Below, one piece after another: positions 1 to 10,815 of a DNA stretch of 64,000 nt. The position numbers and the translations under genes are program-made. The notes beneath the pieces are model-generated. The model was not told where the DNA came from. It worked only from the letters and a program-made list of their open reading frames with translations, and did not search any database. Source of the stretch: Persicaria tinctoria. Its lineage: Eukaryota > Streptophyta > Magnoliopsida > Caryophyllales > Polygonaceae. The stretch spans positions 27,747,688-27,811,687 of the forward strand of contig JBANSL010000013.1 in the NCBI GenBank assembly GCA_037127255.1. The letters are read 5' to 3'. How positions within the stretch are numbered: the stretch's first letter is position 1; the number at the start of each line of letters is the position of its first letter.

Positions 1-961
1 AAAGATGGGTATTGATTAGCCCTTCTAACTCTCGGCTTCTTAACGAAAACAGCACCAACCCCAACATCTTGGGGGACATTTGTGGTTTGGAGGGGCACAT
101 CAGAGGCTACTGATTGAACATTAGTCCCTTCAGACTGCAAATTTCCTACAACAGGTAGTTGCCCTTCATTCTCAACAGAAACATCAGCTGCTACAGGAAC
201 ATCATCAGTCACATTATGCTGGGGATTAGAAGACAACAATTCAGTGCTAGGGCCTACAGAAGAATCTTTGGATAAACAACATTTACTATTATCAACTTCC
301 CTTGATTTACGTATTAGAGGGACATTATCTTGTGATTCAACATCAGGTGACACCCCTTCCCCATCGGATACAGAAAACCCAGGAGAATCACGTGCCAGAT
401 CAATAGCTTTAGGAACAGAGCGAGGGAGCCGAGATTTCTTAATACGTTTTGAACGATAAGCAACAACAGCTAGAGCTTCGTCCCCAACTTTCGACCTTGT
501 TCTTTTCCCTATAAGAAACAAAAAAAGATAAATATAAACAGACAAAAAATACTAACGACAACTAAATTGAGCCTAATTAAAAATAAATATATAAAATCTA
601 CAAAGAAGAATAAATCAACACAAAAAACAAACATAAACCAAACAACAAACAAAGTATAAACACAAATACACAATGAATATTAAGAATAAAAAACACTTAT
701 GATCATAAACGATTATAAAACAAAAAGTATGATAACAAAAAACACATAAATCACGGGAATAACAAAACGAAACAGATTGAATAACAAAAGGAACAGAACA
801 ATTACACAAATAAAAGCAATGAGGCAAAAAATCGCTGAATATAAGGGCAAAACATAAAAACGCACAAGTTCGAAGTAATTAGAAACCCTAACAAACAGGA
901 CAACTTGATTAGGAGCGAATAACAATGAATCATTGCGCGTACCTACTGATGAACTTGACAT
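1..961 (-). CDS. 5' part of an unrecognised spliced gene (two exons visible, runs off the window)
   Basis: I infer exon 1 at 961-943 (ATG, then MSSSSV and one base), an intron at 942-509 with GT at 942-941 and AG at 510-509, and exon 2 from 508 to the window edge. The splice joins in phase and exon 2 stays open for about 168 codons. The visible protein has a short Ser-rich start, a basic stretch (SKRIKKSRLPRS, nuclear-signal-like), then a long Ser/Asp/Val/Pro-rich, low-complexity and probably disordered part with repeated DV and NVP motifs, turning basic again at the edge (KKPRVRRAN). No enzyme domain or membrane segment is visible, and I do not recognise the family. The upstream 962-1,130 contains a GAGAGAGA tract typical of plant 5' leaders. 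It could be a nuclear regulatory protein or a transposon-derived gene; the rest lies beyond position 1. Confidence 0.6.
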
Positions 962-1130
962 AGTGAAACGACGACACCAAAGACACCGAAAAAAGCTCGC
1001 CGGAGATCAAGGACACAGATGAACAATCAAGCGAAAGAGAGAGAGAGAAAGGAAGAACGGAGCTGGTGAGATGATCTAAACGCAAGGGAAAGAGAGGAAA
1101 CGGGCTTAAAAAAAATAGAGCCCAACGCAA
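962..1130 (-). promoter_or_regulatory. Probable 5' leader of the gene at 1-961
   Basis: This is the sequence directly upstream of the ATG at 961. On the minus strand it is pyrimidine-rich, with a CTCTCTCTC tract near 1,035-1,050, as is common in plant 5' UTRs. I see no convincing TATA box at a set distance, so the transcription start is unknown. Confidence 0.3.
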
Positions 1131-1870
1131 AACAGGCCCAGCGTTTCAAATTAACGCTAATCCAAGTTCGGGTATGTTAATTAAGGGAATTTTACACGTT
1201 AAGCTCATTTTACACAATAAGGAGTTTTTACATTTGAAGTAATCCCTATATATATATATAAACTAGTAGTAAAAAAAAGACGAGTCTATTTTGTTCACGA
1301 AAAAAACTCCTAAGATAACCCTAGAATTATTGTTGCCAAATGTGGCTCTGTTTGGCACAATCACTAGCTTTTCGGACCTTTTGATTTTGATATTATATAG
1401 ATTTAAATAAAATAAATATAATATTTTAGTTTAATTAACTTTTGGCTATTAACTCAAGCTTTTTCGGAGCTTTTGGTTTTTATTCACAAGTTTTCATCGG
1501 CTACCTTATCAAACAATATACTAACTTAATTATAATATATATTTAATACAAATAATCCATTAGTTTCAACTATCCAATCAACTTCAACTAACACGTCCGC
1601 TACTCTTTTACCAAACATAAGTATCGTCGTTGTCAATATGGTGAGGAAAATTGGGCCATCTTGTGTGGATGTGTGACTGCAAGTACATGTGCAATGCTTA
1701 CTCAGTTGGGCCAGCTTGTGTGGATGTCACACAACACCTGAACCAAAAGCAACAGAAACCCAAACGGGATTTACGCAAATCCCACAAGGACATTTGATTA
1801 ATGGTTATTATTATTAAGGATATATAATAGTATTATTAAGTTTATATACTTATTTATTTATTATTTTAAT
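1131..1870. other. AT-rich intergenic DNA
   Basis: No gene is seen. It holds a short TA run near 1,248-1,262 and AT-rich sequence between a TGTTTGGCA near 1,349 and a TACCAAACA near 1,610. Those two resemble the ends of a small MITE, but no convincing target duplication was found. Confidence 0.4.
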
Positions 1871-2350
1871 TGTTCGGGTCAGCTTTGGGTCCAAGGAAGA
1901 GTCTTGGACCCAAAGGATGGAAAACGGGCCGGGACAACAACCCATGGAGTGGCCCAAGGAGACCAAAGAGGCGAGACAGAAGCACGGTGGCTTCCAAAGG
2001 AACCACGTCAGCCATGGCCAACCTCAGGAGACCGCCAACAACCCATAGCTGGAGACGAACCAAGAGAGTGGAATCGACAGTGAAACGGAGGCGCCGCCCC
2101 AAGACCGCTGGGAAAGAGAAGCGAAGGCAAGAACAAGTGCCAGACCAGACTAGCGCCGGGAAGAAACAAATCCCGACCCCGACAGAAGCCCAGAAACGGC
2201 ACCAACCACTAAGCCAAAAGGGCAAGGAAGAAGAATTAGATAACATGGGAGCATCGATTGAAACAGAGATGGGGGACCACCGAAAAACCCACCGACGCTG
2301 AAGAACGAAAGGCAGAGGGAGGCAAATCGGAACCGAAACGGTGAAATTGC
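1871..2350 (-). mobile_element. Relic related to the non-LTR insertion at 10,816-12,286
   Basis: A GC-rich island in AT-rich DNA. Near its left end is a perfect inverted repeat, TTTGGGTCCAAG / CTTGGACCCAAA (1,884-1,914, 7-base loop). A closely similar hairpin sits at 11,619-11,649 inside the insertion at 10,816-12,286. The preceding TTATTTATTTATTATTTTAA (about 1,850-1,869) reads as an A-rich tail on the minus strand, so I infer a minus-strand, 5'-truncated retroelement. Open frames on both strands are Arg/Lys-rich or hydrophobic without recognisable domains, and I do not call them genes. No target duplication was found. Confidence 0.4.
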
Positions 2351-2856
2351 GAAGGGGAAATTATATATGAATCCAACAAAGCTTTATATTTTGAATCCCA
2401 TTTTATTTTCATGTGTTATATAATATTTATAAGTCCAACTAAGCTTTATATTTTGAATCTCATTTAAATCTTATTTATGACTTAAATGGTTGGCATGAGG
2501 TTTGATGAAAAAATTTAATTTTAGAGGTTTTTCTCTTCCTCTAAATATAGAGAAAATTTTACTCCCTCTCCTCATTTCTCTATTTCACAAAACATTATAG
2601 AGGAGCTGTTGGACCATAAAATCCATCTTTTTCTCTAAATTTTCCATTTTTCTTTATTTTGGAGCTTCTGTTGGGGATGCTATTAGTGAGGTGAAGTTCG
2701 ATGAGAAAATTTGATAAAAAAAAAGTGTCTTTTTCACCTTTTAATTAGGTGTTTAACACATCTTAAAGTTTAACTAGCCGTGCTAGCAGCCGTTGAAAAT
2801 TAATTAGTCCTCTAACTCTTTCCTTTCATTCTCTCCTCAGATCTAGAGAGACGTCC
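2351..2856. other. AT-rich spacer with a short direct repeat
   Basis: The motif AAGCTTTATATTTTGAATC occurs twice (near 2,380 and 2,442) within longer similar stretches about 62 bp apart, a small degenerate duplication. The rest is AT-rich without a gene. The last 60 bases are CT-rich and could be the leader of the exon at 2,857. Confidence 0.4.
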
Positions 2857-3054
2857 ATGGCGATTTCGATCTCACTCTCTCAACCTCCGTTCCCTCCTCC
2901 TCCATCGACCTCGCTCTCTATCTCTCACGCTTCCCTTTCTAGTCTCCTCCGCTCACCTGCGAGGACAAATCCAGACTCATCCTCCTCCGATTTTTGTGGC
3001 CAGACGAAACCAGACTCAGCCTCCCCCAATTTCGTTGCCGCTCTCCGGTTTACA
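2857..3054 (+). CDS. Possible first exon of a gene or gene fragment, transit-peptide-like
   Basis: An ATG after a CT-rich leader opens about 66 codons beginning MAISISLSQPPFPPPPS. They are rich in Ser, Pro and Thr with almost no acidic residues at the start, which resembles a plastid transit peptide. A GT donor (ACAG/GTATTC) follows at 3,055, where the composition turns T-rich like an intron. I found no matching downstream exon before the receptor-kinase remnant at 5,024. It may be an orphaned first exon, a broken gene, or a chance ORF. Confidence 0.3.
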
Positions 3055-4850
3055 GGTATTCACTTCTCGTTTTCTTCAATTGATCCTCCGATTTTGTTAT
3101 TTTGTTATTTTAAGATGACGTGATGAGTTGTTGAGAGATTGTTCGGTAGAAATTGATATCAAATTGAAAGCGAAATCGGTGGAGGAGAAAGTTGTTGTTA
3201 GTCGTGGAGGCCGGAGATAAGAGGTTGGAGGCCAGTGCTGATGGCGGCGATGGCGCCGGTGGTTTTGGGGATTGGAAATCGGGTCCTTTATAAACTGGCC
3301 TTTGTTCCGCTGAAGCACTACCCGTTCTTCCTGGCACAACTCACCACATTCGGGTAGTTCAAAATTATTACCGAATTGCTTCAATTTGCCTAATTCAATT
3401 ACTTCCATTTGCCTAATTTCCTCACAATAGATTCAATTTGCCTTGGTGTTTATTGTTTTTTTATTTCTCTATCGGTTAATGAAGCATGTACATGGGGCTT
3501 CCAATATGGATTCAAATTGTAATGTTCAGGAGCAGTTACAGAAGCTTTTTTTTGAAGCTTTGAGATTTTAAGATAGATGAGAAATAGGGACGGAAAATCA
3601 ATCCTTGTCTCCTTGGTTGGAAGCCCTAACTTGATGAAATCTGGGATGCATCTGTAATTGCCTATTTCAGATGCATTCAAATTGTAATGCATCTGAAATA
3701 GGGACAAAAAATCAATCCATTCCTCCCTTGTAGCTCTAAGGTCATCTTCTTCTCCTCTTCTTCAATTAATTGTTTGAATTTCTTAACTGATTCGATAGCT
3801 AGGGTTTTGAAATGAAAATTGGGGATTAATTGTTTGCCTTGAGCTTCCATTTCAGTTTTTGTTTGTTTATCTCCTCAATTTGATTCGGCATCAGTAAGGA
3901 TTGGTGTTTGAATTGCTTGGTTGTGGATATTGAATTGATGACCATAGTTCAGAATTTCATATTCTGCAATTTGATTTGAGTAACTATCTGTCATCTACTT
4001 CTCTCGTCATATTAACCATTTCCTTGAGAAGAACATCTAGTTCTTATGCTTGTGGTTGTGGCTGAGGTAACATTATATCAGTGTTGTTCGTCCTTTCTGA
4101 TTGTTTCTGAAAAAAGACATGGTCATACATAAACTTGGCATTTCTTCCTTCCTCCTTGCTTTATGAATGATGCTTCTTGATATGTTGTTTTTTTGGGTGT
4201 TACTTTAGCTTTGGCATCTTTGTTGCATATTTTACCATGTCTACAGAAGAAGTTAGGCAATATAAATTTAGTGGGCAATTTTGATCAATTTGCCTTTTTT
4301 AAATGGTGGTTTTGGCATTAAACCCTTTTTCACTTCCATTTTTTTATGCTCAATTGGTATATAATAATGTTGGTTACACAAATATTTTTTATTGCTTAGT
4401 TTAGTAATTGTAGATTTGAGTTCAAAAGTTGGCTAAGAATGAGTAAAATCCAAGGCATGGGTATGACGATGAGTTTGGGTGAAGCTTGTGTGATTCCAAC
4501 CCCGTTGTTCTTTTTGTAAGCCCAATAAGTGAATGCCAAATTGAGTGGCATTTATCAGTATGACACTATTTGGTAGGTTGTAATGTTTTTGAATGGACTT
4601 GAACCATAAGGAATGATGAACGACTAGGTAAAATTTCATATTCGTTTGGTAGAGAGGGCAATTCTAAATAGAGCTTGAATGACAAACTTTTTACTTTCAA
4701 TTTTTTTATGGAAAAACACTTACCACTTAATTTGTCACCTCCGACCATCTACTCTTATGTTCTAGTTGATCTTCTGAGATTATACGTGCATATTAATAAG
4801 TTGAGAAAATTTGAAAGCTTAGAGGCAAGGGAAGTAGGGGGTTCTTTTAA
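3055..4850. other. Intron-like or intergenic DNA, no gene recognised
   Basis: T-rich sequence with scattered short ORFs and no recognisable domain. It could include the intron(s) of the exon at 2,857-3,054. A duplicated phrase (TTCAAATTGTAATG) occurs near 3,511 and 3,676. Confidence 0.4.
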
Positions 4851-4980
4851 GAATTTTAAAGCTTGATGAGAATAAAATTTGTAAGTTCAAGTTATATTGA
4901 TGGTTTTCAATTTCTTATAAGAATTTTAAAGCTTGATGAGAATAAAAATTGGAAGCTCAAGTTATATTGATGGTTTTCAG
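4851..4980. repeat. Tandem duplication with 70-bp period
   Basis: GAATTTTAAAGCTTGATGAG starts at 4,851 and again at 4,921. The copies stay similar for about 60 bases, ending in GTTATATTGATGGTTTTCA. A few substitutions separate them, so the duplication is not brand new. Confidence 0.8.
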
Positions 4981-5023
4981 TAGTTTGATGATCGATATGT
5001 CTATCTTACTACTAAAGCATTAG

Positions 5024-5330
5024 AAAGAAGTGTTGGACTCCTCCTTGAAGTACAATCCCAACGAGGAGAGTGTGCGGAGCCATCAAGGTGGCCTTATGGT
5101 GTATTCAGGAAGACATGGCTATGAGGTCGTCTATGTCAAAAGTGGTCCAGATGCTTGAAGGGCTATCTCCTGTTCCTCAGCCTCCAACGTCGTTTTTGAC
5201 AGGCTCTCGCCTTTATGCTAGCTTCTTTAAGTCGATCAGTGACGGAACTGGCAATTTCACGTCTTCCGGGCCTTCGGATTGCAATAGCGACACTTATCAT
5301 CGGTTGTTAGGCTCTCAAGTCCACGATTAA
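5024..5330 (+). pseudogene. C-terminal fragment of an SD2-5-like lectin receptor kinase
   Basis: From 5,070 the frame encodes VALWCIQEDM, then MSKVVQMLEGL and VPQPPTS, then SRLYASFFKSISDGTG and SSGPSDCNSD. These are the end of the kinase domain and the C-terminal tail typical of G-type lectin receptor kinases of the SD2-5 group, which sit at the plasma membrane. Upstream coding (LDSSLKYNPNEES, from about 5,024) is in another frame, so a frameshift lies near 5,069. Lectin, PAN, membrane segment and catalytic kinase motifs are absent upstream. It is a decayed 3' end of a duplicated gene with an intact stop at 5,330. Family assignment rests on strong local similarity. Confidence 0.85.
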
Positions 5331-5640
5331 CTTCACCGAAGAGGGTTTCTTAGGATATATGATTCTAGGCAAGATTCGGGATGTGCACAATGCCCTATCT
5401 TTTTCGAATGTATATAATGTCGTATGTGTTTAGATCATCGAAATTTTGTATCAATACCATATGTGCTTTCATTGCTTGTATTCTCTTATGCCACAGTGCA
5501 TACCTCACAAATCACATGATGAGAGTTAGTTGCATCCTGATATGTATATGATGGATTGAGGAGCTTCTTCCATTCCAAATTTCCCATCCACAACGCACTA
5601 AATAAATTACTCCATATATTTTTGATAAAAAAAAGTTATT
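5331..5640. other. 3' flank of the receptor-kinase remnant
   Basis: AT-rich sequence that may be the old 3' UTR and downstream DNA of the kinase fragment. No other feature is seen. Confidence 0.4.
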
Positions 5641-6345
5641 GATATGCAATCGAATAGATTAAACCACTTAGCTAAGTGTCATCATAGTAAACAAAAAATA
5701 TTATCAATAAAAATGTCATCAACAAACAATATTATCACAAATTATTGATATCAATGAAGTGTAATCACAAATGTCATCAATGAATAAAAATGTAACAAAC
5801 ATGCTATCACAAGTGATTGCATCAATGAAGTGTAATCACAAACGTATCATCAGTCAATAAAAGTAGAATCAATGAAAATAAATCGATATACAATTGATTA
5901 AATTAAAAAAAGTGGCATCAAACGATTTGATTAAAAAAGTGGCATCAAATAATTACATTAGAAAAATGGCATCAAAACACAACTTTGAAAAAGTTGCATC
6001 ACAGTAAAGAAAAAAATGTCATCAAAACACTATTTTGAAAAAATATGGCATCACGGTAAAAAAATATCATCAAAAAATTGACATCAAAAAGTGTCATCAG
6101 TAGTCAACAGTAAATAAAATGGAATCAATGATCAACGTGGCATCACAGTAAACAAAAAAATGGCATCAAGGTTTGAAAAAAGTGACATTAAAAAAAGTGT
6201 CATCAAACAATTTCATTAAAAAAGTGACATCAAAGTAAAAATAAAATGTAAACGACCAAAATGGCATCACAAAATATGTCAAAAAAATAAAATAAAATCC
6301 AAATGAGTTAGTCAATGTTGACCGGTGGACGGTCAAACAGTTGAT
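5641..6345. repeat. Degenerate TGGCATCA repeat region
   Basis: The core (T/G)G(G/T)CATCA, usually preceded by a run of A and G and followed by A-rich sequence, recurs about every 20-40 bases across some 700 bp, for example near 5,950, 5,968, 6,050, 6,142 and 6,262. Spacing is irregular and copies are diverged. Few ORFs pass through. It looks like an old, decayed short-repeat expansion. Confidence 0.65.
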
Positions 6346-6815
6346 CATTGACCATTACTACTCCATTTGGGAAGGGTGCTAGCTAATCTAATTAAATTAG
6401 TTTGGGTGCTAATCTCCTAATTGAAGATTCAAAATAGGGTAGTTAGTAAAATAACCCAAGTTCGATTGCAAGTGTACTGTACCAGCAAAGTAAGCATTTG
6501 ACTAATGGTGGATTAATGTGGCTTGTGCAAATTAAGGTTAAAGCCTAAAGGGTTGTGCTTTTATATCCACATTTTATATGTGAGTTGGTGAGGTAGGATG
6601 ACATCAAATCAGCAATGGGATGCTAGCTGCTGTCATAGAAAGGGCATTTGGTCCATTTGTTTGGAAAGGAGGATGGAGTCAATACATGTTCATGTGCTGC
6701 ACATTTTGTCTTTGCCTTGGACTTGTGCTGCACTGCACACTTTGGAGAGCTACTGTTGGAGGGTGCAAATAGGACGTCCATTGATGCCTTTAGTTTAATT
6801 CATGGTCTTGGAATA
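6346..6815. other. Intergenic, no gene recognised
   Basis: Mixed-composition DNA with two short ORFs that show no domain. Nothing further is supported. Confidence 0.35.
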
Positions 6816-6878
6816 ACCAGGAATCATTTCCCTTAAATGATTCAAGCTACCAGGAATCATTTCCCTTAAATGATTCAA
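6816..6878. repeat. Tandem pair of a 30-bp hairpin-forming unit
   Basis: ACCAGGAATCATTTCCCTTAAATGATTCAA occurs at 6,816-6,845 and again at 6,849-6,878 (period 33). Each unit contains the inverted repeat GAATCATTT / AAATGATTC, so each can fold into a small hairpin. Confidence 0.85.
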
Positions 6879-8043
6879 ATACATGCATATATGCAGTTAC
6901 ATGTGGAGTATAATCTTTTTTGTTTGAATTTTAAACAACTTGTTACTATTGTTTTTCCTTGCTATAAACTTTAAGGACAAAGCTTTATAAGAGGGGTGTA
7001 TTGTTAGGAATTGGGATATGGATATAAGGATGATTATTATATAAACACCCTAGGGTTGTATTACCCTCTCTCTCTAGTTCTGCCTCTTCCCCCAAGGTGT
7101 TCCTCTCTCTCTCTCTGAATTCACATCTCTCTCTATCGCCATGGGAGAATAGCTTCCTCCTATCAAACTTTGTTGTGCTGCAAAATTGACGCTCATTAGA
7201 TGAAGGGGAATGGGATGTGCAAATCAAGAATGTTTGATGTCAGGCGAATACAGTGTTACATATGAGTTCTTAATCTCCGAAACATCTCAGACCCTGACTG
7301 TGTAGAAAGCTTTGATTCCAGGAGATAAAGCCATGAATCCATGATCGAAAGATTTGGAACAAAAAACCAACAAACCAGATCAAACCATTAGTTTAGAAAA
7401 CAGACCGATACAATGTTTCATGCTCAAAATGCACCACCTTATGTTGTGTTCGGTAACACTTAGTTTTCATTATACCATTTCCATATTTGTACATTGTCAC
7501 CTTATCGTATACCTGTCTGCCTTCATTAAAACATACTTTTAACATTATCAAGCCTATAGAAAATATCAAATCAACATGGCATGCCAAACAAACCTACCTT
7601 TTTAGACTATATACATCATAAGCATGTCTAATCAGTAGTAATATCTTAAAGTTTAAAGCAATTGGGTGATAATACTTGGTAAATATGTTCATAATGATAA
7701 TACTGGTAGAACTGTAAATATATCTTACAAAACATTGCATTTGCAAGCAATATAAATGCATAAAAATAACTACATTCATCATCAGAGCAAGTGCCAGATC
7801 TCTGACAGCATGGTTCTGTAGAGAAACCAGTAACTAGTTGAAGCAGAAACTACTATCTCGACAAAAATCATCACATCCATCTCCAGCAGGAGAGTCGGGA
7901 GACTAAAGCTTGAATGACATGTTATATGACAGCAATTGTAGAAAAAAAAAATACTAATTTGCTATGCATATAAATATATAAGATGGTATGATAGCGATTC
8001 TCCATAGAAAACCCAAAGAGCTCCAGATCCGTAAGAATGTGAC
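6879..8043. other. Downstream region of the DUF1218 gene
   Basis: AT-rich DNA with CT-rich microsatellite-like patches at 7,064-7,135 and no recognised coding. The part next to 8,044 should contain the 3' UTR of the minus-strand gene. A stretch from about 7,000 (TGTTAGGAATTGGGATATGG) looks somewhat like a small LTR, but no partner copy is visible. Confidence 0.35.
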
Positions 8044-10497
8044 CTACGCATACCCGGTCATTCCAACTGTTGAGCTTGTCCGGTTTGTTTTGTGAGCTGG
8101 CTGTGAGCTAGTAGTCTTGGAAAAGTACAGGTAGTAATATATATTAAGGATCATTGTGGCAACCACAAATACTGCTCCGGCAATAAAAATACCTTTACGC
8201 AATGTCTCACAGGATAAGTTTTGGGCCAAGATCATGTGCCGATATTTGGTGTGGTATGCATTTTTTGTTGCACCTGCAATTAGACATGCCTCTGCAACTA
8301 GAAAAGTTGTCCTGTAGATGCATAAACAACGGAACCAGACATTAAAACAGTTATTATATTTAATATTTTCCTTCAGGCAAGTCTCTTAATTCTCAAGTAA
8401 TGCTTGCAATATCATAATCTCACCTGAGCTAGTTAAGTTTTATGCCTAATAAGGGCATGAATTAAATGGAAACTGCAATCCATTGCTTAGATAACTTCTA
8501 TGGCAAAAGAAATAATCAAGCCTACTAAACAGATGACACCATGGAGCCATAGGAGTATAGGAAAAGACGATATATTAGTATAAGATGAACTTCTTAACAT
8601 ATTATTACCGCAATGGTTTCAGTCTTCAGGTAGCAGACCCTTTTAGTTGCTAAACCTAAAACAAATTGAAGTTCCACTTTAAAGCAAACTTTCTCCTTCT
8701 CAATCGAAGGGTAAAAGTTGGTGCAATGGCGTGAATCTAAGCATCCCTTTGTGAGGATGATAATGGGTACAAGATAAATGCTTACACTACGAATAAAGAA
8801 AAAGTGGTTTAAGGCAAGATATGGTTTAACTTTTGAAGTTCTTAAACAGAAGTCTTGAGTCAGCATAAGGAACATAAAGCGTGGCTTTTTGAAGATAACA
8901 CTAACCATGATGAAAAAAAGTAAATGATGGTCCATGCTCTTTCACTGCCAGGAACCAAAGGTCTCCCAAAACACATGCAGCTAGTCACACTCATTAGTAG
9001 TGATTGACTTGAGAGGAGAAACAAGAAACCACCCACCCCGTAACCAGTTGCAACATCTGACCCATAACTGCAGTATGTTGAATTGGATGCTTCATCAAGA
9101 ATAACATTACCCTGCCAGAAAAAGGGTGAAAAAACAATTAATAGAGACAAACTTATTATAAGATAAACAGCAGGCTCAAAGGTGCTACTCGCTTATCAGC
9201 ACTATTGATCTACTCCACATAAGAAAATATTGTAAAGCAATCAGTACACCACCAAATGAATCCTTAAAAAACTAGCAGACTCTTATACATGATACATTCA
9301 TATACGGGCACAAAAAGCTACCAAAGTCATAAAAGTAAAGAAGTATCTGATTCACTTCATATGCCCTTAATGTTGCAGGCATCACAGAAGATAGCAATAA
9401 TCTTTCCTGATTACCAAACCGCTACATAGATCAACAACAAAGCAGACTGAAGTTGACACCTGACAGGTATTCAAGAAAGCAAGAGCTTGCAGCAGTTATA
9501 TTCATACTAGTAGTAAAGAGTGACCTCAAAATCAAACTGATAGGTATTGAAGAAAAAATACCATAAGGCTATATAACAGACAGATAAGTAGCCTCGGCAA
9601 GAAGACTATTGAAGCTTTTTAGAACTATGAAACACAAGACCTTGGTGAATTCTGTTTCTAATTTTTTTTTGTCACAATAGAAACAACGGATTTTCGACAT
9701 TTAGAAGGAGCTACATTTTTCAACAGATGGCTAGGAATGATTGATACCCTGAACTGAAGGAGATTAGGATTTCACTCCAAGCTCTTGCTTTCAGAAATGG
9801 CGGTTGGATCACCATCCACAACAAGAAGCCCAAAACCATAAAAATTGCACTCTAAACACAAAGAGTTACTACAAATCCAAACTATAAAATCAATATGGCG
9901 GCTGAAATATCATCAATTAGGGAAAACATGAAGCATACATACAGTTACATTTGAAACCATAACAAGGATCACAATAAGCAAGCAATGTTGGCATATTTGC
10001 ACTTAATATATTCCATATCAATCACTTCTGCAAAACCACAAGTGTAATCTTGAAACCGAAATCCCTCCATATATAGAATGAAGACGCAGTTCTACTTGAC
10101 CAAACAACACAGACAATAAGCCGATCTGCTAAAAACAGCGTCTCAGTAATTTCAAAATATCCCCAGCCGAGAGAGTAATCAACGAATAGTTCAAATTTCA
10201 AAAGTCGACAAAAACCCTAAAGAAGCCCACAAATCCCGCATTTCCCCCAAAAATGGAACCTCGTTGCTTGTGAGAGTGGTAGTAAGGACTCGGAACTACA
10301 AATGGTGAAAAGAAGAAGTAGAAAAGGGTGAATGAAAGTAAGATCTAAAGCAAATGCAATGAAATTACAAGCACGAGAGGGAGCTAGGGAGATACACGGC
10401 TGCGACGGCGCTCGGCGGCGATGGAGAAGGCGAAGGCGACCAAACAGAGAACCACCACGAGGAGGTAGACCAAAGTGGAACCTCTTCCTTCTCTCAT
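8044..10497 (-). CDS. DUF1218 family four-helix membrane protein, complete three-exon gene
   Basis: Exons are 10,497-10,396, 9,111-8,906 and 8,311-8,044 (stop TAG at 8,046-8,044), with GT...AG introns of 1,284 and 594 bp. The coding length is 576 nt, giving 191 residues. Hydrophobic helices lie at about 9-27, 60-75, 93-115 and 141-165. The extracytosolic loop and helix 2 carry YCSYGSDVATGYGVGGFL, followed by CMCFGRP, and the third helix region ends in AEACLIAGATKNAYHTKYR. These are hallmarks of the plant DUF1218 family, some members of which (MWL1/MWL2 in Arabidopsis) affect cell-wall lignin. The ATG at 10,497 puts helix 1 right at the N terminus as in relatives; an upstream in-frame ATG at 10,593 would add an extra hydrophobic leader and is less likely. 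No internal stop or lost splice site is seen, so the gene looks functional. Its precise role is unknown. Confidence 0.88.
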
Positions 10498-10798
10498 CTT
10501 CTTCTTCTTCTTCGTCTGCCACGAAACAACTCCACAAGCGCACAGGAGGAGAAGAAGAAGAAATCTGAGAGGTAACAACTTTGCAAACTTCAACTAGTTC
10601 AGATGCAGAACCAGAAAAAGCAGCGCAAAGAGAGAGTGTGTTTCAGTGGGCTCCTCGAGTGTTGTGCCCACACTTCAGAGCAGAAATCTCCTTTTAACTG
10701 CGCGTTTTACCGACGCCACGGGCCCACGGATAAAAACTTTTTTTTTTTAAATTTATTTTTTTGATTAAATAAAGATTCGATATAAAAATTCGAAATCA
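10498..10798 (-). promoter_or_regulatory. 5' leader and promoter-proximal region of the DUF1218 gene
   Basis: Upstream of the chosen start, the minus strand runs through an Lys-coding A-rich stretch and a CTCTCTTTG leader-like tract near 10,630. No canonical TATA box at a clear distance was identified. A T-run and AT-rich sequence begin at 10,738, where the spacer to the next transposon starts. Confidence 0.3.
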
Positions 10799-10815
10799 GA
10801 TAAGCTTGATTTTGC
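10799..10815. repeat. Left target-site duplication of the non-LTR insertion
   Basis: Seventeen bases matching 12,287-12,303 with one mismatch (T/C at the seventh base). Confidence 0.8.

Noticed and set aside
1349..1618. Possible MITE between TGTTTGGCA and TACCAAACA
   Set aside because: The end similarity is short and the flanking bases do not form a duplication.
8594..8935. 113-codon minus-strand ORF
   Set aside because: It lies in intron 2 of the DUF1218 gene and starts inside exon 2 in the wrong frame.
10217..10568. ORFs on both strands over the start of the DUF1218 gene
   Set aside because: They are shadows of exon 1 and its leader in other frames.
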